Source: CAVALG01 sp963589585 (GTDB taxonomy: Bacteria; Bacillota; Clostridia; Oscillospirales; Acutalibacteraceae). Taken from it: a stretch of 9,682 bases of DNA. The stretch is from the NCBI GenBank assembly GCA_963589585.1, contig CAVALG010000057.1, forward strand, positions 1 through 9,682. Reading direction: 5' to 3'. Made by a program: the position numbers and the translations under genes. Shown one piece after another: positions 1 to 5,676 of this stretch. The notes below the pieces were generated by a model. It saw only the letters and a list, made by a program, of their open reading frames with translations. It searched no databases and was not told where the DNA came from. Numbering within the stretch: the stretch's first letter is position 1; each line of letters begins with the position of its first letter.

Positions 1-178
1 GCGCGTTGTTATGCGTAGTTATATAAGTAGGGTCTTCGGACAGTATATATCCGACGATTTGATTTATTGGGTTATAGCCCTTTTCTTTTAATGCATTATA
101 AACTTCCTGCATTATCTGCCTTATTTCTCTTTCCTTATCATCACAAATGGAAAAAGTCATTGTTCTGTCGCTTGCCAC
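1..178 (-). CDS. ireB: IreB family regulatory phosphoprotein (UPF0297/YrzL), 3' end cut by window edge
   Basis: This is the N-terminal part of a small IreB/YrzL-family protein. The visible translation starts MASDRTMTFS and contains the family hallmark YNALKEKGYNPINQIVGY, then SEDPTYI and a TTHNNA stretch before the window edge. In Enterococcus IreB is a substrate of the Ser/Thr kinase IreK and a negative regulator of cephalosporin resistance; the family is usually about 85-90 residues, so about 30 are missing. The start is the GTG at 178: it has an AGAGAGGTG Shine-Dalgarno (187-195) eight bases upstream, and family members begin with a similar short S/DKTMxF segment. An in-frame ATG at 214 would add a 12-residue basic extension without a ribosome site and is less likely. 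In Firmicutes this gene normally precedes ruvX, which is expected just outside the window. Identification is by motif recognition. Confidence 0.92.
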   Translation of the reverse strand, partial: MASDRTMTFSICDDKEREIRQIMQEVYNALKEKGYNPINQIVGYILSEDPTYITTHNNA

Positions 179-226
179 GCTACTAACACCTCTCTTGCGG
201 GACACTGATCCCATATTGACTAATAT

Positions 227-255
227 ATTTTACAACAAAGGGCTGCTTTTTGCAA
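227..255 (-). promoter_or_regulatory. Promoter of ireB
   Basis: Read on the minus strand, a -35 TTGCAA (250-255) and a -10 TAAAAT (227-232) are separated by 17 bases, an arrangement typical of the housekeeping sigma factor. Transcription would start near 220, giving a leader of about 40 bases before the GTG start of ireB. The start would also lie upstream of the alternative ATG at 214, so the promoter alone does not settle the start. Confidence 0.65.
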
Positions 256-285
256 GATGTTTTTTGTAAAAGTTTACGAAAATGC

Positions 286-315
286 GAATTGCGGCGTATA
301 CAAGAAGGATATAAT
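286..315 (+). promoter_or_regulatory. Promoter of the VanZ-family gene
   Basis: A perfect -10 TATAAT lies at 310-315. A weak -35 is either GAATTG (286-291, spacer 18) or TTGCGG (289-294, spacer 15). The predicted start near 322 is almost at the in-frame ATG at 324, so that ATG would be leaderless. This favours the downstream TTG with its own ribosome site as the true start. Confidence 0.6.
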
Positions 316-353
316 GTGGTAAAATGAAATATCGTACTTTAGGAGTGACAGTT

Positions 354-872
354 TTGGCTGATAAAAAAATTAAGATAATACGGTATTTAGGGTTTGCGCT
401 TACGATTATAACGATGATTACAATTTTTATGTTTTCTTCGGGCAACGCGCAGGTCTCAAGTTCGCAAAGCGGCAAAATAACCAAGACGGTAATAAAGGTA
501 ACGCGCCGTGATTTTGACGCCCTTGCAAAAGAGAAGCAGACGAAAATTTATAATGATACCGAGCATATTATACGCAAACTGGCGCATTTTTCGATATTTG
601 CCTTATTGGGATTTTCTGCAATGGTTGCGGCGGGAACCTATAAGATAGGCAGCCGCAAAGCGACCGCGGTTCGGTTTGCGTTATGTGCGGCTTTTTGCCT
701 TGCATACGCAATTTCGGATGAATTTCACCAGACATTTGTATCCGGCAGAAACGGCAACCCCACCGATGTTTTGATAGATTTTTCGGGCGCTTGCCTTGGA
801 ATCTTGCTATCATATTTAATAATTTACAGGTTAATAACTCAGCGATGTGCCGCCGGCAGGAAAAAGCGGTAA
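354..872 (+). CDS. VanZ family membrane protein
   Basis: This is a 172-residue protein with about four hydrophobic segments (roughly residues 8-28, 76-96, 106-122 and 140-161). It carries VanZ hallmarks: RKLAHFSIFALLGF at 74-87 and SDEFHQTFVSGR at 121-132, followed by a DVLIDFSG segment leading into the last membrane helix. VanZ is linked to teicoplanin resistance, but most chromosomal homologues have no proven role, so no substrate can be given. The TTG at 354 is chosen because AGGAG at 341-345 sits eight bases upstream; the ATG at 324 would overlap the predicted transcription start. Between helix 1 and the AHF motif is a polar stretch of about 45 residues, probably outside the membrane. The tail is basic (GRKKR), consistent with a cytoplasmic C-terminus. 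It is transcribed divergently from ireB and converges on the ribosomal operon. Confidence 0.88.
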   Translation: MADKKIKIIRYLGFALTIITMITIFMFSSGNAQVSSSQSGKITKTVIKVTRRDFDALAKEKQTKIYNDTEHIIRKLAHFSIFALLGFSAMVAAGTYKIGSRKATAVRFALCAAFCLAYAISDEFHQTFVSGRNGNPTDVLIDFSGACLGILLSYLIIYRLITQRCAAGRKKR

Positions 873-907
873 CTATAATTTTTTTGAGCATGTCGCATTT
901 TAAGCAC

Positions 908-945
908 AAAAAACCGACCGAACGGAAATCCCCATTCGGTCGGTT
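908..945 (-). terminator. Intrinsic terminator of the ribosomal operon (partly bidirectional)
   Basis: Perfect 11-bp arms AACCGACCGAA (912-922) and TTCGGTCGGTT (935-945) flank a 12-base loop. On the minus strand the stem runs into six T residues (complement of 908-913), giving a strong terminator 24 bases after the rplL stop. On the plus strand the stem is followed by TTCTTTAATT, a weaker tract that could also stop vanZ transcription. Confidence 0.92.
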
Positions 946-968
946 CTTTAATTACATACAGACTTAAA

Positions 969-1343
969 TTACTTAAGTTCAACCTTTGCGCCGACTTCTT
1001 CAAGTTTAGCTTTGATAGCTTCAGCGTCTTCTTTAGAAGCTGCTTCTTTAAGAGTTTTGGGAGCGCCGTCAACAATTGCTTTTGCTTCAGCAAGGCCGAG
1101 ACCGGTAATCTCACGAACTGTTTTGATAACCTTGATTTTCTCAGCGCCGACATCGGCAAGAACAACATCAAACTCGGTTTTTTCTTCAGCTGCTGCGCCG
1201 CCTGCTGCCGGTGCTGCAACTGCTACAGCTGCTGCTGCGGATACGCCGAACTCATCCTCTACTGCTTTAACGAGTTCTGAAAGTTCCAATACTGTAAGTG
1301 CTTTTATTTCTTCAATAAGAGCTGCAATCTTTTCTGATGCCAT
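969..1343 (-). CDS. rplL: 50S ribosomal protein L7/L12
   Basis: This is the flexible stalk protein of the large ribosomal subunit, which binds L10 as dimers and recruits translation GTPases. The 124-residue length is normal. Residues 1-35 form the dimerisation domain (ALIEEIKALTVLELSELVKA), residues 36-53 are an Ala/Gly-rich hinge, and the C-terminal domain carries the conserved factor-binding face KIKVIKTVREITGLGLAEAK followed by VDGAPK. A GGAGGT ribosome site precedes the ATG. It follows rplJ after 33 bases and is the last gene of the operon: a terminator comes next, whereas in most Firmicutes rpoB would follow. Confidence 0.98.
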   Translation of the reverse strand: MASEKIAALIEEIKALTVLELSELVKAVEDEFGVSAAAAVAVAAPAAGGAAAEEKTEFDVVLADVGAEKIKVIKTVREITGLGLAEAKAIVDGAPKTLKEAASKEDAEAIKAKLEEVGAKVELK

Positions 1344-1376
1344 TATAATTTACCTCCGATATAATAAAATTTAAAA

Positions 1377-1886
1377 TTATTCTGCGGCTGCTTCGCCGTT
1401 CTTGTCTACTACTGCCTGCAAGGCACGTGCAAATGCTGCGATAGGAGCATTGAACGCATTGCAAACTGTTGCGAGAAGGATCTCTCTTGACGGGAGTTTG
1501 GAAAGACTTGTGATAGTATCAAGGTCAATAACTTTCCCATCGAGGAAACCGGATTTAATAGTGAAGTTTTCGTGTGAGTCGGCAAATTTGCCTAAAATTC
1601 TTGCAGCGGCAACGTGATCCTCAGCGCTGACAGCGATTGCGGTTGTGCCCTCAAGAACTTCGCCGAGACCTTCAAGTTCCGTTCCTGCTATGGCAAGGCG
1701 GAGAAGGGTGTTTTTAACTACGGCATAATGAACGCCGGCTTCGCGCAATTCTTTACGCAGCGCCGTATCATCGGCAACCGTTATACCTTTGTAATCAACA
1801 ACAACGCCTGCGACGGCACCGTCAATTTTTTCTTTCAAAGCGGCAACCTGTTGTTTCTTCGCCTCTAATACTTTTGCACTTGGCAT
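1377..1886 (-). CDS. rplJ: 50S ribosomal protein L10
   Basis: This is the base of the ribosomal stalk; it binds 23S rRNA with L11 and carries L7/L12 dimers on its C-terminal helix. The 169-residue length is usual. The N-terminal rRNA-binding domain shows the typical order KIDGAVAGVVVDYKGITVAD, then LRKELREAGVHYAVVKNTLLRLA at about 43-65. The C-terminal part contains LPSREILLATVCNAFNAPIA and ends in the acidic tail DKNGEAAAE. The start ATG at 1886 has GGAGGTG (1894-1900) seven bases upstream. The gene has its own promoter and an L10-type leader, so L10/L12 expression can be set apart from the upstream L11/L1 genes; autogenous repression by L10 is the known mechanism for such leaders. Confidence 0.98.
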   Translation of the reverse strand: MPSAKVLEAKKQQVAALKEKIDGAVAGVVVDYKGITVADDTALRKELREAGVHYAVVKNTLLRLAIAGTELEGLGEVLEGTTAIAVSAEDHVAAARILGKFADSHENFTIKSGFLDGKVIDLDTITSLSKLPSREILLATVCNAFNAPIAAFARALQAVVDKNGEAAAE

Positions 1887-2036
1887 TAAATTTCACCTCC
1901 GGAAAACATAAATAAAGCCTGTTCCCGAAAACAAAGGGAACAGGCATTAATAACAAACATACGGCAAGAGCCGTTTAAGCCATATTCCTCGGCAGGCGTA
2001 AATTAAGTCTTACGACACCTACTGTCTTCGGTCAAC
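1887..2036 (-). ncRNA. Ribosomal protein L10 leader (cis-regulatory RNA)
   Basis: On the minus strand the leader carries two blocks that I recognise from Firmicutes L10 leaders: GACAGTAGGTG (2016-2026), a TTAA-containing linker, and CCTGCCGAGG (1987-1996). Two hairpins follow: ACGGC/GCCGT around 1961-1974 and a perfect 10-bp GCCTGTTCCC/GGGAACAGGC stem at 1917-1945. The second is followed only by TTTATTTATG, so it looks like a weak attenuator or spacer instead of a full terminator. In this RNA class L10 (with L12) binds the leader to reduce its own synthesis. Exact pairing was not computed; the 5' end is inferred from the promoter. Confidence 0.85.
1917..1945 (-). terminator. Attenuator-like hairpin in the L10 leader
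   Basis: A perfect 10-bp stem (1917-1926 with 1936-1945) surrounds a 9-base loop, 32 bases before the ribosome-proximal start region. The following tract is TTTATTTATG, broken by A residues, so efficiency as an intrinsic terminator should be partial. In the homologous Bacillus leader the equivalent hairpin is an attenuator. Confidence 0.55.
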
Positions 2037-2042
2037 TTAGAT

Positions 2043-2071
2043 ATGATAACACGCAAAAGCGCATTTGTCAA
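2043..2071 (-). promoter_or_regulatory. Internal promoter for rplJ-rplL
   Basis: A perfect -35 TTGACA (complement of 2066-2071) and a -10 TATCAT (complement of 2043-2048) are spaced by 17 bases. The -35 begins only 16 bases after the rplA coding region, and no terminator lies between, so rplJ-rplL can be fed both by read-through and by this promoter. The predicted start near 2036 gives a 150-nt leader. Confidence 0.88.
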
Positions 2072-2086
2072 CACCTAAATATAAAA

Positions 2087-2782
2087 TTATGCGCCGAACT
2101 TTGCTACATTGAGCTTTATTCCGGGACCCATTGTGGTTGCAACAACGCAGGACTTAATGTACTGGCCTTTTGCAGCGGCAGGTTTTGCCTTAACGATTGC
2201 GGTCATAAGGGTATCAAGGTTTTCTTTAAGTTTATCGGCACCGAAAGAAACCTTGCCTATCGGGCAATGGATGATGTTTGTTTTGTCAAGACGGTATTCG
2301 ATCTTACCTGCTTTTGCTTCGGTAACAGCCTTAGCAACATCGGGAGTAACGGTACCCGCCTTGGGGTTAGGCATAAGTCCGCGAGGACCGAGAACCTTAC
2401 CGAGACGACCGACAAGGCCCATCATATCGGGTGTTGCGATTACAACGTCAAAATCCATCCAGTTTTCGTTCTGGATCTTGGCAACCAAGTCTTCAGCGCC
2501 GACATAATCTGCGCCTGCGGCTTCGGCAGCGGCGACCTTATCATCTTTGCAGAAAACAAGGGTGCGAATCTTTTTACCGGTACCGTTCGGGAGAACTACG
2601 GCGCCCCTGACCTGCTGGTCGGCGTGGCGTGAGTCAACACCCAAGCGAACGTGAATTTCAACCGTTTCATCGAATTTTGCGGTTTTTGTTTTAACCGCCA
2701 GTTCCATTGCTTCCGCAATGTCATACTGTTTGTTTTTTTCAAGCAGCTTTACGCTGTCATTATACTTTTTACCATGTTTCAT
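2087..2782 (-). CDS. rplA: 50S ribosomal protein L1
   Basis: L1 forms the mobile L1 stalk at the ribosomal exit site and, in many bacteria, represses its own L11-L1 mRNA. The 231-residue length is standard. Typical segments are KFDETVEIHVRLGVDSRHADQ, LPNGTGKKIRTLVF, the signature LGKVLGPRGLMPNPKAGTV at about 129-147, and a C-terminal MGPGIKLN. The protein starts MKHGKKY, slightly shorter than the MAKKGKKY of Bacillus. GGAGG lies nine bases before the ATG at 2782. It follows rplK after 55 bases in the conserved L11-L1 pair. Confidence 0.98.
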   Translation of the reverse strand: MKHGKKYNDSVKLLEKNKQYDIAEAMELAVKTKTAKFDETVEIHVRLGVDSRHADQQVRGAVVLPNGTGKKIRTLVFCKDDKVAAAEAAGADYVGAEDLVAKIQNENWMDFDVVIATPDMMGLVGRLGKVLGPRGLMPNPKAGTVTPDVAKAVTEAKAGKIEYRLDKTNIIHCPIGKVSFGADKLKENLDTLMTAIVKAKPAAAKGQYIKSCVVATTMGPGIKLNVAKFGA

Positions 2783-2837
2783 ACTACAATTCCTCCGTTA
2801 GAGTGGTTAAATCGGATTTTTCCTCCCACCCTGAGCA

Positions 2838-3263
2838 TCAATCTACGACTTCGATACCCATACTTCTTGCGGTGCCGGCTATCATAGACATAGCGGTTTC
2901 AACCGTAGCGGCATTAAGGTCGGGCATTTTTGTCTCTGCGATTTTTCTTACCTGCTCACTGGTGATCTTTGCAACTTTTGTTTTGTTCGGAACGCCCGAA
3001 CCGCTTTCAATACCGCAAGCCTTTTTGATAAGAACGGCGGCAGGCGGAGTCTTGGTTATAAAACTGAAAGAACGGTCGGCATATACCGTAATAACAACCG
3101 GGATTATAAGACCGGCGTCATTTTTGGTACGCTCGTTAAATTCTTTAGTGAAAGCCATAATGTTTACGCCGTGCTGACCGAGAGCCGGTCCTACAGGCGG
3201 TGCCGGAGTTGCTTTGCCGGCGGGAATTTGCAGTTTGATATAGCCAGTAATTTTCTGAGCCAT
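2838..3263 (-). CDS. rplK: 50S ribosomal protein L11
   Basis: L11 binds the GTPase-associated centre of 23S rRNA and is needed for stringent-response sensing. The 141-residue product is full length. The N-terminal domain has the conserved Pro-rich segment APPVGPALGQHGVNIMAF (21-38); the rRNA-binding C-terminal domain shows TKTPPAAVLIKKACGI (70-85), KITSEQVRKIAETKMPDLNA and the terminal signature AMSMIAGTARSMGI. A GGAGGTG ribosome site precedes the ATG at 3263. A 141-bp spacer with conserved-looking leader elements separates it from nusG. Confidence 0.98.
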   Translation of the reverse strand: MAQKITGYIKLQIPAGKATPAPPVGPALGQHGVNIMAFTKEFNERTKNDAGLIIPVVITVYADRSFSFITKTPPAAVLIKKACGIESGSGVPNKTKVAKITSEQVRKIAETKMPDLNAATVETAMSMIAGTARSMGIEVVD

Positions 3264-3404
3264 TTATTTGCACCTCCAAAATTATGTGGTAGCGGCGCGC
3301 TTTGCGGCGCCTGACGGAATGATAGGTTACGGTTATTTCATTCCTCCCACTGATACTGTAAATGCAGTATCACAGCCGCATAACGCGGCCGGTTTGATTT
3401 AAAA
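3264..3404 (-). promoter_or_regulatory. nusG-rplK intergenic leader, candidate L1 repressor-binding site
   Basis: After the nusG stop the minus strand forms a GCCGC/GCGGC hairpin (3375-3389) and an 8-bp TGATACTG/CAGTATCA hairpin (3351-3372), neither with a T-tract. Then comes GTGGGAGG (complement of 3343-3350), an AATGAAATAACC segment, a GC-rich hairpin (about 3294-3311), and CTACCACA (complement of 3285-3292). A GTGGGAGG block answered downstream by ACCACA before the rplK ribosome site resembles, from memory, the rplK leader of other Firmicutes, where L1 is thought to bind. No promoter is seen, so it would act in the read-through transcript. The assignment is inference. Confidence 0.45.
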
Positions 3405-3935
3405 TCAGTCTTCGACAGGTTCAACCTGGTCAAGCTCAAGTTCAACCGGTGTTTCTCTGCCGAACATCGAGATGGTAACGCGGACGTTGTTTTCTTCCAC
3501 ATTCATCTCATTAACAATACCCGTGAAGCCTTCAAGCGGACCGTCGATAATCGTGATATTATCGCCCACTTTGTAACTCACCTCGACGGTGCGCTTTTCG
3601 ACGCCGAGAGCTGCGACCTCTTTGTCTGTCAAAGGGGTGGGGTTGGAGGCAGGGCCTACAAATCCCGTGCAACCGTGGATATTTCTTACGGCATACCAAG
3701 AGTCATCCGTCACTATCATCTTTATAAGCACATAGCCCGGAAAGATTTTGCGTTCGACTTCTTTTTTCTTGTCGCCGTTGATTTCCGTGACCGTTTCGGT
3801 AGGGACGCGGATATCAAAAATCAGATTTTGCATACCGCGGTTTTCCACAACCTTTTCAAGGTCGGTCATAACCTTGTTTTCATAGCCGGAATAGGTATGA
3901 ACAACATACCATTTTGCGTCACTGTATTCTGCCAT
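3405..3935 (-). CDS. nusG: Transcription elongation/antitermination factor NusG
   Basis: NusG binds RNA polymerase at the clamp and modulates pausing and coupling to translation. The 176-residue product has the NGN domain (start AKWYVVHTYSGYENKV; core FPGYVLIKM at 65-73; VRNIHGCTGFVG at 83-94) and a C-terminal KOW domain (VGDNITIIDGPLEGFTGIV at 123-141). The ATG at 3935 has an AGGGGG-type ribosome site. It starts 16 bases after the secE stop, so secE-nusG are translationally close, the arrangement usual in bacteria. Confidence 0.97.
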   Translation of the reverse strand: MAEYSDAKWYVVHTYSGYENKVMTDLEKVVENRGMQNLIFDIRVPTETVTEINGDKKKEVERKIFPGYVLIKMIVTDDSWYAVRNIHGCTGFVGPASNPTPLTDKEVAALGVEKRTVEVSYKVGDNITIIDGPLEGFTGIVNEMNVEENNVRVTISMFGRETPVELELDQVEPVED

Positions 3936-3951
3936 TTAAGGACCCCCTAAA

Positions 3952-4638
3952 TCAGGCAAGAGTTGTTACCCAGTCGATAAATGCGGACAGGCCGTAGTCC
4001 AAAAGCCAAACGAACGCACCGACGATAAGGCATATAGCGAAAACGATAAGTGTGTTTTTAACCACGGAACGCGGTCCCGGCCAAACGATTTTTTTAATTT
4101 CGCCTTTATAGTCTTTTAAGAACTTGGCAACCTTTTTGGGTATAGTCAAACGACCGTCACCCGACTCTGCTGCTTCAACATAATCTGCGGCAAGTATAAA
4201 TGCTATGCCGGAGATAAGCGCGGCAAAGAGGATGATCGAAGCTATCAGTACAAAGGACGAATAACTGACCCCGGTTACGCTCTGAAGCGGGCGTGTGTCA
4301 ACAAATTTATTCGGCTTGCTGAGCGCGATCACCAACATATAAACGGCGGCAACAGCCGAAGAAAGAATGTTGAACCAACGTGCCGAGCGCGACTTTGTGA
4401 AAGCAAGCCCTGCCATTACCGTTGAAAATGCGGCAAGAATCATACAGAAAAGAAGATCTGCCGATTTCGCCATTTCATAGGTAAGTTCGGTCTTTCCGCC
4501 GAAAGCCAACTGCGAACCGGTAAGTGAAACCGAGCCGTTAGCGGTTGTAATGGTGGCGAAGGTAAAGAAAAAGGCGACAAGCGCTGCAAGTGACAGAACC
4601 ACGGTTAAAATACGCGTAGAATCTCTTAACAGTTTCAT
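3952..4638 (-). CDS. secE: Preprotein translocase subunit SecE with extra N-terminal four-helix membrane domain
   Basis: The last 65 residues are a clear SecE: an amphipathic cytoplasmic helix VAKFLKDYKGEIKKIVWP (170-187) with the conserved Trp-Pro, then the membrane anchor at about 194-216. SecE clamps SecY in the secretion channel. Gram-positive SecE is normally 60-90 residues with one membrane segment; this one has 228. Residues 1-157 hold four further hydrophobic segments (about 10-32, 58-80, 88-107, 126-151) with a short loop GSVSLTGSQLAFGGK between the first two, then a polar linker YVEAAESGDGRLTIPK. There is no stop or Met between the parts, so the reading frame is one fused gene. GGAGGGGG precedes the ATG, 13 bases after the rpmG stop. 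The extension resembles small uncharacterised Clostridia membrane proteins in style, but I cannot name a family. Confidence 0.93.
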   Translation of the reverse strand: MKLLRDSTRILTVVLSLAALVAFFFTFATITTANGSVSLTGSQLAFGGKTELTYEMAKSADLLFCMILAAFSTVMAGLAFTKSRSARWFNILSSAVAAVYMLVIALSKPNKFVDTRPLQSVTGVSYSSFVLIASIILFAALISGIAFILAADYVEAAESGDGRLTIPKKVAKFLKDYKGEIKKIVWPGPRSVVKNTLIVFAICLIVGAFVWLLDYGLSAFIDWVTTLA

Positions 4639-4651
4639 ATCTTCCCCCTCC

Positions 4652-4801
4652 TTACTTCGTTTCCTTGTGAAGCGTATGCTTCTTACAGAATCTGCAGTAC
4701 TTGTTCATCTCAAGTCTGTCGGGATCGTTTTTCTTGTTTTTCATTGTGTTGTAGTTGCGTTGCTTGCATTCCGAGCAAGCCAATGTAATTTTTACTCTCA
4801 T
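4652..4801 (-). CDS. rpmG: 50S ribosomal protein L33
   Basis: This 49-residue protein reads MRVKITLACSECKQRNY and ends CKKHTLHKETK. It has the zinc-ribbon Cys pairs C9xxC12 and C36xxC39 (the zinc-binding form of L33), plus the family segment NTMKNKKNDPDRLEMNKYC. L33 sits near the exit site of the 50S subunit. A GGGAGGTG ribosome site (4807-4814) lies five bases upstream of the ATG. It is the first gene of the ribosomal operon, in the usual rpmG-secE-nusG order, behind its own promoter and a long structured leader. Confidence 0.97.
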   Translation of the reverse strand: MRVKITLACSECKQRNYNTMKNKKNDPDRLEMNKYCRFCKKHTLHKETK

Positions 4802-4987
4802 AACGGCACCTCCCGTTTTACGGAAATAGATTTGTTCGCTTAGGGCGAACCTCAGCCTCCCTCGATACCGGACACCTTGCAGGCATTCGAGCCACTATAT
4901 GTAGCGCCCGAAATAAAGCGCAAGCCCACATATGGTAATGAACATCCGGAAAAGGCCTTAAACGCCCGTTCAAGACCTCGCAGAGGT
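4802..4987 (-). ncRNA. Structured 5' leader of rpmG-secE-nusG, class unknown
   Basis: Between the predicted start (about 4987) and rpmG lie about 185 transcribed bases with no convincing reading frame. In transcript order there is a 5'-terminal hairpin ACCTC/GAGGT with a 3-base loop (4975-4987); GAAC/GTTC arms (4968-4971 with 4940-4943); a two-part stem from ATATGT/ACATAT arms (4928-4933 with 4897-4902) enclosing a GCGC/GCGC stem (4918-4921 with 4904-4907); CTCGA/TCGAG arms (4887-4891 with 4861-4865); a perfect 6-bp GTTCGC/GCGAAC hairpin (4834-4850); and competing pairings around the ribosome site. No T-box, known riboswitch motif or intrinsic terminator was recognised. Pairing was done by eye. 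It could be a ribosomal-protein leader. Confidence 0.6.
4803..4823 (-). promoter_or_regulatory. Possible Shine-Dalgarno switch before rpmG
   Basis: On the minus strand the order is CCGT (4820-4823), AAA, ACGG (4813-4816), GAGGTG, CCGT (4803-4806), TATG. The central ACGG can pair with the upstream CCGT, leaving the Shine-Dalgarno free, or with the downstream CCGT, placing it in a 6-base loop next to the start codon. Stems are only 4 bp, so this is suggestive only. Confidence 0.35.
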
Positions 4988-4993
4988 AAAATT

Positions 4994-5022
4994 ATTATAC
5001 CACAGTGAAGCCGTCGGGTCAA
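4994..5022 (-). promoter_or_regulatory. Main promoter of the rpmG-secE-nusG-rplKA operon
   Basis: On the minus strand a -35 TTGACC (complement of 5017-5022) and a perfect -10 TATAAT (complement of 4994-4999) are separated by 17 bases. The predicted start near 4987 coincides with the first base of a leader hairpin. No terminator was found between the upstream lipoprotein gene and this promoter, so some read-through from yugP-pncB is possible. Confidence 0.9.
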
Positions 5023-5064
5023 GTGTTTTTTCAAGAATTGCGCTCTTGCTGCATAGGCAGGACT

Positions 5065-5664
5065 TTAAGAAGCGGTACATTTTGAAAAATCGAACTTTGT
5101 GTTATCGTACAGCACAATCGCCGAAAGCGCAGTGCCGCTGAAAATGAATTTCATACCGCAATCGCCGTACGGGTAGGTCAATGTCATAACATCATCGCCC
5201 GAAACTATGCCGTCGGGCAGGTAGACAAGGCTGTCGGCTGACGGTTTTTCTTCATATCCATTTCCCAAAAAATAGCGTACATCGCTGACCGTATTTGTAC
5301 CGAAGCGGAAATTATATGTATCTTTTTTAAAGGAAACGGCCGCAAGGAGGGTATCGTCGTCGGCAGAGAAATAATAAACCGCCTCGTCCGTGGTTATTGT
5401 CGGGTATTCGCCCGTTTTACCTTCTTTATAATTTTTTTCCGACTTGCCGTTTTCTTTTTTGGTGTAGTGCGCTTTAACGCTTGCGGCGTCATCGCCTATA
5501 GTAAAGGGCAGGCCGGTTATTTCGCCCTCTTCTGCGCTTGATTCAAGCGTTTCAGGGTCGATATCGCCCTGTTTATTATCCGTCTTTTTATTATCTCCGC
5601 AGGCGGCGAAAAGGCTTGACAGCGCAAGAATTACACAAAGCGCAAAGACCGTGATTTTTTTCAT
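5065..5664 (-). CDS. Small lipoprotein of unknown function
   Basis: This 199-residue protein has a type II signal peptide: MKK basic start, hydrophobic core, and a lipobox FAAC with lipidation at C22. The mature part begins with a charged, low-complexity linker (about 23-50, rich in Asp, Glu and Lys), then a globular domain of about 150 residues rich in beta-prone segments such as VYYFSADDDTLLAAVSF and MKFIFSGTALSAIVLY. I do not recognise the domain. It should be anchored on the outer face of the membrane. AGAGGT (5671-5676) directly follows the pncB stop codon and lies six bases before the ATG, so it is very probably co-transcribed with pncB. Binding of a ligand is possible but unsupported. 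Confidence 0.85.
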   Translation of the reverse strand: MKKITVFALCVILALSSLFAACGDNKKTDNKQGDIDPETLESSAEEGEITGLPFTIGDDAASVKAHYTKKENGKSEKNYKEGKTGEYPTITTDEAVYYFSADDDTLLAAVSFKKDTYNFRFGTNTVSDVRYFLGNGYEEKPSADSLVYLPDGIVSGDDVMTLTYPYGDCGMKFIFSGTALSAIVLYDNTKFDFSKCTAS

Positions 5665-5676
5665 AGCGGTACCTCT

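Noticed and set aside
2707..3177. Plus-strand frame across rplK and rplA
   Set aside because: It spans two conserved ribosomal protein genes in antisense and has no recognisable domain.
4834..4860. tRNA or T-loop fragment suggested by GGTTCGCCC on the minus strand
   Set aside because: No acceptor, D or anticodon arms can be assembled around it; it is the 6-bp hairpin of the rpmG leader.
4852..5034. Minus-strand 60-codon frame overlapping the rpmG leader
   Set aside because: Its ATG lies upstream of the strong promoter, so the main transcript cannot contain it, and the sequence is accounted for by the structured leader.
5028..5046. Terminator between the lipoprotein gene and rpmG
   Set aside because: The CAAGA/TCTTG stem on the minus strand is followed by A residues, not T residues, so it does not fit an intrinsic terminator in the needed direction.
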